Source of the DNA: Alphaproteobacteria bacterium
GTDB taxonomy: Bacteria > Pseudomonadota > Alphaproteobacteria > Rhizobiales > JAKIUO01
Assembly (NCBI GenBank): GCA_024279115.1
Contig: JAJRRW010000030.1
Location: forward strand, 1 to 44,132
Direction of reading: 5' to 3'
DNA length: 44,132 nucleotides
Positions within the stretch are counted from its first letter, which is position 1. Each line of letters starts with the position of its first letter. The notes beneath the pieces are model-generated. The model was not told the DNA's origin, made no database searches, and saw only the letters and a list, made by a program, of their open reading frames with translations. Below are positions 34,919 through 43,871 of this stretch, in pieces. A program made the position numbers and the translations under genes.

Positions 34919-36949
34919 ATGCGGAAAACGGCCATGTTGATCGACAAATTCTTACCCCTGAAATTATTTTTCGCCCTGTTGGTGCTCGTCCTTGCGGCCC
35001 CAAACGAGGTCATGAGTGCAGAGCATAAACCGCCGGCCGTGCTGATCATCGACGGTTCTGGCAGTATGTGGGGGCGGCTCAACAAGCGCGAAAAGATTGT
35101 CATCGTCCGGCAGGAGCTGGCGCGACAGCTTGATCTTTTGCGCCCCAGAGTTGAGCTTGGCGTGATGTCCTATGGCCATCGCCGCCGCCGTGATTGTCGC
35201 GATATCGAAATGATCGTCCCCATCAGCCCTATTGACAAAAAAGCCCATAGTCAGGCGGTCAAGCGCTTGTTGCCGCGCGGCAAAACCCCGATTTACAGCG
35301 CCCTGGAGATGGCGGCACAAGGGCTTGAAGCTGCCAGAACAACGCAGACCAAGGGACAGGCCTCCCATATTATACTGGTCGCCGACGGGATAGAGAACTG
35401 CCGCCGAGACCCTTGTGAGACGGCGAGCGCCCTGAAAGCCTAATATCCAGACCTGAAGATTGATGTCATTGGCTTTGCGGTACCTGATGCCGAACGTCCC
35501 CAACTGCAATGTATCGCCAACAACAGCAACGGCCGCTTTCTTGTCGCCAATAGCAAAGACGAATTGCGCGGCGCTATTGTGCAGATTTTCAGCTCCCTTG
35601 GAGCAACCAGCAAGCCACAGATCACCGCCAGGAAAAAACAGGTCAAGAAAATCCCGCCCGGTCTTTATTTGAGCGCTGGCCTGTCGTCCAAGGGGCCACC
35701 ACTTGATGGCAATGTCAGCTGGCGCATATACCCGGCTGGACAAAGCTCAAAAACCGGCGCAACGCCCCTGCAACGCCTCGCCTCTGCCGCTCCTTTTTTA
35801 GCGATGCCAAGCGGCAAATATCATATTGAAGTCCGTCACCAGACATTGCTTGCCGAGCGCGAGGTGGAATTGCGCCCTGATACACCGCTCAAGCTGCGCC
35901 TGAGCTTTGATGTCGGGATTTTCACCGCCAGCGCCAGGCTGGGAGAAGGCACAGCCCTGTCAAACAACATCATTTTTTCCTTGTATGATGCCTCGACGGG
36001 GGGCACCAGCCCGGGCAGGATTATCGCTCATAAACAACAATCCAAAGCCGTATTCTATCTTCCTCCTGGCAAGTACAGCCTCAAGGCAAGAGCCAATGAA
36101 ATGCAAACCCGCCACGACTTTAGCCTGAAGGCTGGAGAGCGCAAAAACCATATCTCGCTGCTGGATGCCGGGGAAATCAGCTTTAACACCCGTCTGGCCA
36201 AAGATCTGCCCATACTTCGCGATGTGCAATATGCAATATATCAGCGCCGCTCCAAAAAGGACGTGGAATTCATCCGCACTCTTGACCCAAATCCAAAACT
36301 GATCCTCCCCAAGGGAGAATATTTCGTTGTCGCCCGTCAAGGAGCAGCCTCCAGCTACACCCGCTTGTTTGTGAAAGCTGGAGATAGCAAAACTGTTTCC
36401 CTCACCCTCAATGCCGGTATTTTAAATCTGTCCTCCAATCTCGACAATGGCGCCAGCGATCAATCCGCGCAGATTGCCTACACGATTGAACCGGTGGATC
36501 GCGATAATTCGAAAACCGTCAAACTGTCAAGCAACAATGCGCTGGTGGAAACCCCGCAATCGTTGCCGACCCGCAGTTTCCGCAATCGATTTGTGTTGCG
36601 TGCGGGAGACTATGTGATCAAGGCGATTTATGGAAATTCGAACGCGCGTGCCCGGGTCCAGGTGCATGTGACCGCAGGGCAAGAAACGGCTCACAAAATC
36701 TCTATGAGTGCCGGCAGGGTCAGGCTTTCCCTTGCTCTAAGTCTGGGCAATCCTCCCCTGCCCGGGGTGTTTTGGAGTATTCTTGACGCCTCTGGCAAAC
36801 AGATCGCCAGTGCCAGTTCGACAACGCCAAGGCTGACATTGGCCAAGGGCAATTATCAGGTTGTGGCCGATTATCTGGGGGAGCGCTACGCCAAGAGCTT
36901 TGTCATCAATAATGGCGACAACAAGCAAATACAGCTGGAGCTGCAATGA
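34919..36949 (+). pseudogene. Exported vWA-domain protein with repeated C-terminal segments, internal stop
   Basis: The full frame of about 676 codons starts with a signal peptide (LKLFFALLVLVLAAP). The von Willebrand A domain follows with MIDAS DGSGSMW, the ILVADGIENC strand and DVIGFAV. The TAA at 35441-35443 falls between ALKA and YPDLKIDVIG, where related vWA proteins have AEYPDLK-like sequence; reading continues in the same frame to 36949. The second half consists of about five beta-rich repeats of 75-80 residues (for example LPPGKYSLKARA, LPKGEYFVVARQ, LAKGNYQVVADY). vWA domains bind protein ligands through a metal. The gene is followed by a related gene at 37059. If the stop is real, the product is a 174-residue fragment ending inside the vWA domain. 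Confidence 0.85.
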
Positions 36950-37058
36950 AAACGGGCCGGTCTTTTCCCGTATCCCTCACAAGGAACCACAGCCCAAATG
37001 CGTCCATAGTTATGCCTTATTTTTTCGACTATGTTCAAGCATAGCGGGGAACCACATT

Positions 37059-39140
37059 ATGAACAATTTTACGCTGCGTGGATCAGCTCTTCGATATACC
37101 CTTCGATACGCCTTGGGGGGAGCTGCTTTGATTGCCGCTCTAATGAGTGCGCACGCCCCGCTCCAAGCCAAACAATTGCCGCAACTGATGATGATTCTCG
37201 ATGCCTCGGCCTCGATGGAAGACAAGCTGACAACCCAGCTCAAATACAAGCTGGTGCGCAAAGCCATGAACAAAGCTTTACCGGCCTATGGCGGCAAGCT
37301 GCAGGCCGGTCTCATCACCTTTGGTCGCAACACGCTAAATTCCTGCACGGACATTTCTTCCGTGATCACTCCCAAACCGCTGAAACCAGCAGCCTTTGGC
37401 AATGTCATCAATAGCATCAAACCCAAAGGCAAGAGCCCTATTGGGGCATCGCTTATAGCGGCCATCAATATGGCAAATGCCAGCTCCAACCCCTCGCACA
37501 TGCTGTTAATGGCCGATGGCAGCGACAATTGCAGCGCCGATATTTGCGCCTCTGCCAATCTCATTGCCACGCGCTCACCGCAAACCAAAATTCACGTCAT
37601 CGGGATCGGCAAAACATCCGCAGTCAAGCGCTTGTCCTGCGTGTCCAAAGCCACCAATGGCATCTTCAGCGCGGTCAATAATGGCGCTGAAATGACCGCC
37701 GCTCTCAAACTGGTCTTACAAACCGTGGTCACCGAAAAACAACCCGCCAGGCCAACGCTGGCCGCATTGGAAACACCGCCCTCTCCCCCTGCAGGTCCGC
37801 TGGAAGAAGCCGCTACCAGACCCGCCATCAAATTCCCCCAGACAGTGCCGCTACCCGCGCGATCTTCCAAACGGTTAAAAGCTGCTATCGTCTCTCAAAA
37901 GGCGATCACGCAGGCGCAAACAGCCGCAAAGACGAGGGTTCAATCCCAGAGCGATACCCTGTCCTCCATTGATAAAACGATCCCCGAAACAGCCCGAACT
38001 GACGCCAAGGGCACAGCGCCAGTCATTTGGCAAAAAATTACCGAAACACCCTCGGTCATTGCGGAAGCCCCTGCCACTGCTGCGCCAGCGACAGCGCCAG
38101 CATCGGCGCCATTTCCCAAAACTGCGATTGCGGCACCAGTTCCAGCCCCAGTTCCGACCAAAGCCCCGGCCCAGGTTCAGGTTCAGGTTCCAGCGCCACC
38201 CCAGATCAAAGCCCCGGCCCAAGTTCAGGCCCAGCTTCAGGCTCCAGCGCCAGCCCAGGTCCCCGCGCCAGTCCCGGTCGCAACTCCAGTCGCGCCCGTG
38301 ACCAAACCAGTCGCTCCGCGCCCCGACACAACCTTTTTGGGCAAAGAACCATCGATAGAAATCACCTTGCCAGAAACCTCCGCCAAGGTGAAATTTAGTG
38401 CGCTCATCACCGAGCAGGGCAAAGCCATCGAAAGTGGATTATTCTGGCGCATATATCAATCGCGCAAAGACGATGACGGGCGCTACAAGCTCGTCAAGTC
38501 AGTAGAAGCGCCTCGATTTGATGACCGACTGCCGCTCGGGGTCTATCTTGTCAATCTATCCTGGGGGCGCTCGCATCTCACCGAGAAACTGGATATTTTG
38601 TCCTCCAAACCCTTTGAGCACAATTTCGTCTTGAACGCCGGTGGTTTGCGCCTTGGGGCGCGGCACGTCGATGGCTCGGTTCTGCCAGCATCACAGGTGG
38701 TCTATCGGATTTATTCCGATGAACGCGATCAGTTTGGCAAGCGCCGCCTGATTCTCGACAATGCCAAACCCGCCCGCACCATCCGCCTGAACGCCGGCAT
38801 CTACCATGTCGCCAGTCTCTACGGCACCGCCAATGGGCTGATTGAGACAGATATCACCATTGAAGCTGGCAAGCTCACCGATGCCGTCATCAACCATAGT
38901 GCCAGCAAGGTGATTTTCAAGCTGGTCAACAAACCAGGAGGGGAAGCTCTGGCCGGGGCAATCTGGCGCATCTCTTCTCCCGATGGAAAACTCATCAAAA
39001 ACGCCGGTGGTGCCTTGCCAAGCCTTATTCTGGCGGCAGGTGATTATCTGATCGATGCCAAATATTCCGGCCGCACCTTCACGCGCAAAGTAACGATTGA
39101 ACCCGGCGCTCCGGTCTATGTGGAACTTGTCATCGAGTAA
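37059..39140 (+). CDS. Exported vWA-domain protein with Pro/Ala/Gln linker and repeated C-terminal segments
   Basis: This 693-residue protein has a signal peptide (ALGGAALIAALMSAHAPLQA). Its vWA domain has MIDAS DASASM near residue 48, LLMADGSDNCSADIC, and IHVIGIGKTSAVKRLSC. Next is a long low-complexity linker of about 280 residues that ends in repeated PAPVQVQ-like segments (38090-38330 in DNA). Three beta-rich repeats follow (LFWRIYQSRKDDDG, VVYRIYSDERDQ, AIWRISSPDGK with LILAAGDYLIDAKYSG). The layout parallels the 34919 gene, suggesting an old duplication. Both would act in the periplasm or on the surface, and the partner is unknown. The ATG at 37059 has GGGGA upstream; a longer frame from 36861 overlaps the preceding gene and is unlikely. 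Confidence 0.88.
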   Translation: MNNFTLRGSALRYTLRYALGGAALIAALMSAHAPLQAKQLPQLMMILDASASMEDKLTTQLKYKLVRKAMNKALPAYGGKLQAGLITFGRNTLNSCTDISSVITPKPLKPAAFGNVINSIKPKGKSPIGASLIAAINMANASSNPSHMLLMADGSDNCSADICASANLIATRSPQTKIHVIGIGKTSAVKRLSCVSKATNGIFSAVNNGAEMTAALKLVLQTVVTEKQPARPTLAALETPPSPPAGPLEEAATRPAIKFPQTVPLPARSSKRLKAAIVSQKAITQAQTAAKTRVQSQSDTLSSIDKTIPETARTDAKGTAPVIWQKITETPSVIAEAPATAAPATAPASAPFPKTAIAAPVPAPVPTKAPAQVQVQVPAPPQIKAPAQVQAQLQAPAPAQVPAPVPVATPVAPVTKPVAPRPDTTFLGKEPSIEITLPETSAKVKFSALITEQGKAIESGLFWRIYQSRKDDDGRYKLVKSVEAPRFDDRLPLGVYLVNLSWGRSHLTEKLDILSSKPFEHNFVLNAGGLRLGARHVDGSVLPASQVVYRIYSDERDQFGKRRLILDNAKPARTIRLNAGIYHVASLYGTANGLIETDITIEAGKLTDAVINHSASKVIFKLVNKPGGEALAGAIWRISSPDGKLIKNAGGALPSLILAAGDYLIDAKYSGRTFTRKVTIEPGAPVYVELVIE
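38090..38335 (+). repeat. Low-complexity Pro/Ala/Val/Gln-coding tandem repeats
   Basis: Short imperfect units such as CAGGTTCAGGTTCCAGCGCC and GCCCCGGCCCAGGTTCAGG recur several times inside the vWA gene at 37059-39140. They encode a flexible linker and probably vary in copy number. Confidence 0.7.
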
Positions 39141-39337
39141 TAGCAATCGCCCTTGATAGCCACTTATGACACCGACATGAGCAAAATTCGCCAAGGAAAG
39201 CCGTTCTACGATGGCGCTAAAGGCAAGCCGCGATGCAATGATGCTGACGCGGCCTTGCTATTCATCACCGCAGGCTATGGGCCATCAAAAGCCATGACAT
39301 CGCAATGATCAAGGTCAAGGATGGAAGGGGTTGGCAC

Positions 39338-39371
39338 AAAAAAAGGGCCGGGGATTTCTCACCCGACCCTT
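39338..39371 (-). terminator. Terminator for the minus-strand gene at 39504
   Basis: A ten-bp stem (39343-39352 with 39362-39371, one G-T) is followed by a T-run on the minus strand (A's at 39338-39344). It lies 130 bases past the stop of the gene at 39504-40136. The rest of 39141-39503 shows no gene. Confidence 0.65.
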
Positions 39372-39503
39372 CAAAGGACATCAACTTGGAGGTAACGGGA
39401 ACAAGCTTAGGAGGTATGTTCCGCTGATGCCCTTTAGCGATATAGCAAGGTTGCCCGGCGCGCCTGGCAAGACAATGAAAACCATTGGCGCCAGGCATCC
39501 TTA

Positions 39504-40136
39504 CTAATAGCGTCTCCCCCTGCCCCCAAGGGTGATGGAAAGACCAGGACCATCATAGTAAATTCCCGAACGAGGGCCCCGACCATGATGAGCTCCGCCA
39601 CTCCGTCTGCCATAACCACACCAACCGCGACGATCACGATCCATGATCCGTCCCCAACGGTTCAGGCGCAGAGCATATCTTTTGCCATTTCGGCAAACTT
39701 TTGCGCCGTAGCCGGGCAAACGTCTGTCAGTGAATCTAATCTTGTGATATCCACGATCGCGCAGTCCGGCACGAATTTGCGGGAAGCTTAGACCGGCTGA
39801 ACCATGTCGATACCCACCACAACGACCAATGCGGACGCGTCGATTGATATCTCCCCAACGATTGAGGCGTAATCTGAATTTTTTACCGTTGCGGCATGCC
39901 TTTACTTTGTAAACAGGGAGCCGACGGTCGATAAAACGAATATTGCGATATCCACGATCACGCAGGCTGCGGCGAATACCACGAGGCGACAAAGCCACCG
40001 TTTTGGCCAGCGATTCGACCGGGACATACATGTGAGCGCGGGCACTAGCGCCAGCACCAGCAGCAAAGGCCGATGAACTGGCAGCAACAGCTGTTGCCGC
40101 CAAAACGCCCAATCCGACTAACATTTTATGGGTCAT
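39504..40136 (-). CDS. Very basic exported protein with two internal repeats
   Basis: The 210-residue precursor has a signal peptide (LVGLGVLAATAVAASSSAFAAGA). The mature protein holds two copies of a unit of about 65 residues: LRDRGYRNIRFIDRRLPVYKVKACRNGKKFRLRLNRWG.. near residue 60 and LRDRGYHKIRFTDRRLPGYGAKVCRNGKRYALRLNRWG.. near 120, each with two cysteines. It closes with a Gly/Arg-rich tail. The estimated charge is strongly positive. It resembles small PepSY-like or LPS/DNA-binding envelope proteins only in character; I know no family by name. It faces the vWA gene at 37059. Confidence 0.82.
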   Translation of the reverse strand: MTHKMLVGLGVLAATAVAASSSAFAAGAGASARAHMYVPVESLAKTVALSPRGIRRSLRDRGYRNIRFIDRRLPVYKVKACRNGKKFRLRLNRWGDINRRVRIGRCGGYRHGSAGLSFPQIRAGLRDRGYHKIRFTDRRLPGYGAKVCRNGKRYALRLNRWGRIMDRDRRGWCGYGRRSGGAHHGRGPRSGIYYDGPGLSITLGGRGRRY

Positions 40137-40622
40137 TATTCTATTCCTTTCTTTATTTATACTCGGCCATTACCAAGCTTGACACCAGTAATAGCCAAGG
40201 TTGCCTGAACCAAACTGGAAAGCTTCATTCATCTCGCGTTCATATTAGCGTTTTTTTTACCAGAGATAAAAATGCACCCCGGCAAGGGCAGAATGCGACT
40301 CGGTTTGACCTGAAGAATAATATTATTAGGGCACAAATACGCAGCTTGTAAATGTGAAACAGGCGAAGTTGTTGTGGCCAACCCATCTGGCGCTACTGCC
40401 CTGCCGGGCTTGTATACATGCTGTATCGACAGTACAAACCATTTACAGCGATGATTGCAGCCATTACAGCCATTTTCGCGGCACTGGCTCCTTGTGTGCA
40501 GGAGATGCTTATTTGCTAAACGGGCTATTTTGGCCCCGTAGCCAAAGCCGCTATCTCTGGCGTTGAGGGCCGATGATTTGCAAATCGCCCTGATAGCCCT
40601 CCTATGAAGGCTTGTCCTCGCA
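40137..40622. other. Intergenic stretch with no gene seen
   Basis: 486 bases between the basic exported protein and the hydrolase remnant. Short open frames occur without RBS support. The left part (about 40140-40220) is A+T-rich and may hold the promoter of the gene at 39504-40136. I see no stable hairpin with a T-run. Confidence 0.5.
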
Positions 40623-41501
40623 TCACAGGTCCATCAGGCGCCTTAGCACGTCTTCAAAATGGTCAAAAATCCAGAAATGGCCCTGCCCCGGCAATGGGAC
40701 GATTTCCACGCCGACAATGCTGTGAGCCAGTTTGTAAGCCGCGCGCTCTGGCACCATCTGGTCCTGTGACCCTTGCCAAAAAATCACTGGGGCCTCGATA
40801 TTGTTGAGGGGAATCTGCCAGGGGGTCGCAAACAGACGCAGATCTTCCGTGAGACCGCTGACCCCGGATGCCAAGGCGTCATGAAACGCCGCCAGCAACG
40901 CATTTTGGTGACGAGGGTCCTTTAAAATCAACTGATCTGGAGCCGCAAGGCTAACAGCAAATATTTTCAAAAATGCTATGGGGGCACGCATAATCGAGAA
41001 CCGCGCAAGGTGCAAAACCGGTTTTGCCAGAACGGGATGGCGCGGCAGCGCACCAAAGAACAAACGATGGCGCCAGCACCAGTCCCGCCGCCCCTCTTGA
41101 TCAAAAATCCCCACAGGGCTGACCAGCGCCATGCCATGCACCCGTTGCGGCATCAAAGCGGCAAGGGCGCTCGCAAACGGCCCACCGCCAGACACGCCAA
41201 ACAACCAGAAGCGGTCGATCTTCAACGAGGCGAGCAGCGTCTTAATATCACTTGTCCATTGAACAAAACACTAGTCCGGGCAAGCCGTCGAGAGCCCATA
41301 TCCAGGCCTGTCGGGGGCGATCAGCATAATCTTGTTCTGACGGGCAAACTGATCGGCTGGCTGCATCATGATGCGAGAACCAGGGGTGCCGTGAATGGCA
41401 AGCAGCGGGCGGCCGTTGGGATCACCATAGCGCGCATATCCCATCAATCGCCCGTCGGGCAGTTGAACAATATTATGATCATCGGGTGAGTTGTCAGCCA
41501 T
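40623..41501 (-). pseudogene. Alpha/beta hydrolase with an internal TAG
   Basis: The combined frame (about 292 codons) reads as a normal alpha/beta hydrolase. The N-terminus has LPDGRLMGYARYGDPNGRPL, then AIHGTPGSRIMM (oxyanion loop HGTPG) and PDRPGYGLS. The nucleophile elbow is GVSGGGPFA and the His is near the end (PLPGQGHFWIF). A TAG at 41274-41272 on the minus strand comes directly after STACPD. The next codons CFVQWTSDIKTLLASL continue the helix expected before the nucleophile. The start ATG overlaps the stop of the small gene at 41494-41781. If the stop is real, only a short fragment is made. Confidence 0.8.
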
Positions 41502-41781
41502 TGTCCCAGTCTATATCGAAGTCACAGGCGGTGTCTTCAACTAGTTTTTTCTGGCATTGATCCGGCAGGTCATGTTCCAGAATGCAGCCAATACAATCAC
41601 TGGCCGAGGCGCTTATTTCAGCGCAAAATGAGGGCAGTACATAGTTTGCGCGGGCCACACCAATGATCTTTTTGACAGCCGTGATATCTCGATTTTGAAA
41701 TTGTAGCGAGGCTGTTAAATCAGCATGCATCGCGAGACTTTCCATCAGCTTCTTGGCAATGGCTATTTTGGGATCACTCAT
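41494..41781 (-). CDS. Small Cys-rich protein of unknown function
   Basis: This 95-residue protein starts MSDPKIAIAKKLME. Its second half contains five cysteines spaced CAEI..DCIGCIL..QCQKK..ACDFD and ends in the acidic tail DFDIDWDNG. There is no signal peptide, so the cysteines would be reduced in the cytoplasm and could bind metal. The stop overlaps the next start in ATGGCTGA, which couples it to the hydrolase at 40623-41501. GGAG is placed loosely before the ATG. Confidence 0.7.
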   Translation of the reverse strand: MSDPKIAIAKKLMESLAMHADLTASLQFQNRDITAVKKIIGVARANYVLPSFCAEISASASDCIGCILEHDLPDQCQKKLVEDTACDFDIDWDNG

Positions 41782-41885
41782 CGTATATCCGGCTCCAGCT
41801 TTTGTGACTGATATTATTAGTTGCCCCCATTTTACGGGGCAGACCTTAAAGATTAGATACCAAAACAATCTTTTTTATATCTATT

Positions 41886-41927
41886 CTAATCTTCTGAGCG
41901 ATCTGGCTAATCTTCTGAGCGATCTGG
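41886..41927. repeat. Perfect 21-bp tandem duplication at the end of arfB
   Basis: CTAATCTTCTGAGCGATCTG plus G is present twice head to tail. On the minus strand the second unit encodes the last codons of ArfB with its TAG, and the first copies the same seven codons, PDRSED and stop, in the same frame behind it. Confidence 0.85.
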
Positions 41928-42332
41928 TCTCTGGCGCATCTTCTTGACGCCGGCGCGTTTCGTCTTGTACTCAAGGCGGCGTCTTTTGGCAGCCCGGCTC
42001 GGCTTTGTCGCGATCCGCTTTTTGGGTTCAATACAGGCATTTTTTATAAGCTCGACAAGACGCTCAACCGCGTCTTTGCGGTTGGCATCCTGAGTGCGGT
42101 GCTTATTGGCGGTAATGACAATCCCCCCCAGCTTGGTCAAGCGTCGACCAGCCAGTTTTTCGAGCCGCAAGCGCACCCTTAGTGGCAGCGAATTTGACCC
42201 ACGCACGTCAAAGCGCAATTGCGCCGCGCTCGACACCTTGTTGACATTTTGCCCGCCAGGGCCACTGGCGCGAATATAGGTCAGCTCAATCTCATCTTCT
42301 TCGATGGACAAACGGTCATTGATGACGATCAT
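41907..42332 (-). CDS. arfB: ArfB-type peptidyl-tRNA hydrolase (ribosome rescue)
   Basis: This 141-residue protein carries the release-factor GGQ motif at residues 26-28 in YIRASGPGGQNVNKVSS. Its Lys/Arg-rich C-terminal tail (KPSRAAKRRRLEYKTKRAGVKKMRQR) enters the empty mRNA channel of stalled ribosomes. ArfB hydrolyses peptidyl-tRNA on non-stop ribosomes. The domain is single and of normal length. Its ATG overlaps the stop of the upstream PP2C gene by four bases (ATGA), so translation is coupled. A 21-bp tandem repeat sits at its 3' end. Confidence 0.95.
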   Translation of the reverse strand: MIVINDRLSIEEDEIELTYIRASGPGGQNVNKVSSAAQLRFDVRGSNSLPLRVRLRLEKLAGRRLTKLGGIVITANKHRTQDANRKDAVERLVELIKNACIEPKKRIATKPSRAAKRRRLEYKTKRAGVKKMRQRPDRSED

Positions 42333-43141
42333 TTGGATGACTTCATTTTGTCAAAGCCAATTGCCAGAACCGTGATGTTATCCTGTTCGGGGGCGGCTTT
42401 TTTCTTGACGGCGGCAACCAGTGCCTGGGCCATCTGATCGGCATTTTTGGAGCTATTTCGAGAAACCACACTGGAAATTTTATCATGGGAAAGCGTCGCC
42501 AGCCCATCGCTGGCCATGATCAGCCAGTCGCCCTTTGAGAGCGGCACCGCTTCACGGTTCAGATCAACCAGCGTGATTTCATCGCCGGTGACCGCCGACC
42601 GTAGCATATTGCGCTTGGGATGGTGCAAGGCTTCTATCGTGGTGATCTCGCCGCGCGCCACCAGATTGCTCAGGACCGGCGCCAGTGAGTGATCCTCGTT
42701 TAGCTTCGAGAGTTCTTTATTGTGGAATAAATACAGCAAGCTATCGCCGACACTCACCCAGTGCACCCCTGATTGGTCGACACACACTCCCACCAGCGTA
42801 CACCCCATGCCTTGCAGCTCACGGTCTTTTTCGATGGCCTTGGAGACAATCTTGTTGCTGGCGTCCAGACTTAGCAAAAGCCGTCGATTGATGGAGCCAT
42901 TGATCTTGGGATAGGTGGTCATAAAGCTGGCACAGGTCATTTTACTGGCCTTCGCGCCCCCGACATGCCCCCCCATGCCATCGGCCAGAACCGCGATCAG
43001 CTCCATACACCGACTATGGTCCTTGCCATTGGCGGTACTTTCATCCGACCGCTGAAAGACCTTGATACCATAGGCATCTTCCTGGCGTTTTCGCTCGCCA
43101 ATATCGGACCGGCCGGCATGTTGAAAAGAGACAAATGTCAT
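42329..43141 (-). CDS. PP2C-family Ser/Thr protein phosphatase
   Basis: The 270-residue product has all PPM motifs in order: RSDIGERKRQEDAYG (metal Asp), VLADGMGGHVGGAKAS near residue 53, VSVGDSLLYLF near 130, ASDGLATL near 208 and DNITVLAIGF at the end. It removes phosphate from Ser/Thr using two Mn or Mg ions. The N-terminus has a polar insert (VFQRSDESTANGKDHSRC). It lies between an FHA gene and arfB on the minus strand, and a Ser/Thr kinase begins divergently at 44058; its substrates are probably targets of that kinase. Confidence 0.95.
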   Translation of the reverse strand: MTFVSFQHAGRSDIGERKRQEDAYGIKVFQRSDESTANGKDHSRCMELIAVLADGMGGHVGGAKASKMTCASFMTTYPKINGSINRRLLLSLDASNKIVSKAIEKDRELQGMGCTLVGVCVDQSGVHWVSVGDSLLYLFHNKELSKLNEDHSLAPVLSNLVARGEITTIEALHHPKRNMLRSAVTGDEITLVDLNREAVPLSKGDWLIMASDGLATLSHDKISSVVSRNSSKNADQMAQALVAAVKKKAAPEQDNITVLAIGFDKMKSSK

Positions 43142-43199
43142 CGCACAATTATTCTGGAATCAAGGACTGGGAAACGAAGTGACAAACGCACAACCTCTT

Positions 43200-43871
43200 C
43201 TATTTGGGATGAGTTGGAAGGTCTGACCAGTCAAATTCATCCCCGCAAAACGGGATAAAGACAAGCTGCGTATTGCCCATGGAAATAATATCATAGGGCA
43301 TCAGCCGCACCGCTGAAGTGGGCTTCACATTGTCTATTGATACGACATTGGTTTTGGCGAGATTGGGAATGAACAAAAACTGCCGATCATCTGCATCATA
43401 GCGGATATAAGCCTGCTCTTGCTTGGAGATATATTCGTCGCCACAATCAATCGGAATACGCTGATCAGATGCGGAACCGACGGTATTGGAGCCCGTAAAA
43501 ATCGGGCGATGCGCGCCAATGCCGGGCCCACCGACCACCACCAGCCAGCCAACCACCGGCTCTTGATAATATTTCAACTCTTCATCGCTGCCGCCAAATA
43601 CCTTGGTTTTTGGACCACTGGATTCTTGCGTTACTTCAACGGCCGCATCGCTTGGCCTCTCGCCCTGGACAGGCGCGGCCTTGGCGCCGGGAACATTTTA
43701 CACACTTGGAGCCGCTTCATTGTGGGGGCTTTGACTTTCCTTGTCGTCCCCCTGACCAAGCGCTGCCAGCGCTTCTTTAAGGCTTGTTGAGCGTGTTTCA
43801 GGTGTTGCATGCGGTCGCTCTTTAGCCGGTCCGCCTTTGCCTGGATCATCTGATCCGCTTTGACTAGTCAT
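43200..43871 (-). pseudogene. FHA-domain protein with an internal stop
   Basis: The combined frame is about 223 codons. The N-terminal third is polar and probably disordered (MTSQSGSDDPGKGG, SLKEALAALGQGDD). After a TAA at 43698-43700 the frame continues with NVPGAKAAP and KTKVFGG. The second half is the FHA domain: VGWLVVVGGPG, TVGSASDQRI, and LMPYDIISMGNTQLVF, ending with FCGDEFDWSDLP. FHA domains bind phosphothreonine peptides. Since the stop lies in the linker, the original codon cannot be read from conservation, though GAA (VENV) is one base away. Truncation would remove the whole FHA domain. ATG 43871 with AAAGGAAC upstream is the likely start. Confidence 0.8.

Noticed and set aside
37969-38398. 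Arg/Pro- and Ser/Gly-rich open frames inside the vWA linker
   Set aside because: They are alternative readings of low-complexity repeats in the real frame.
12819-43700. TAA reassigned to Glu in this organism
   Set aside because: TAA also ends many intact genes at their normal place (EIIA-Man, ptsH, fliP, ptrB, the second vWA gene), so it is a normal stop here.
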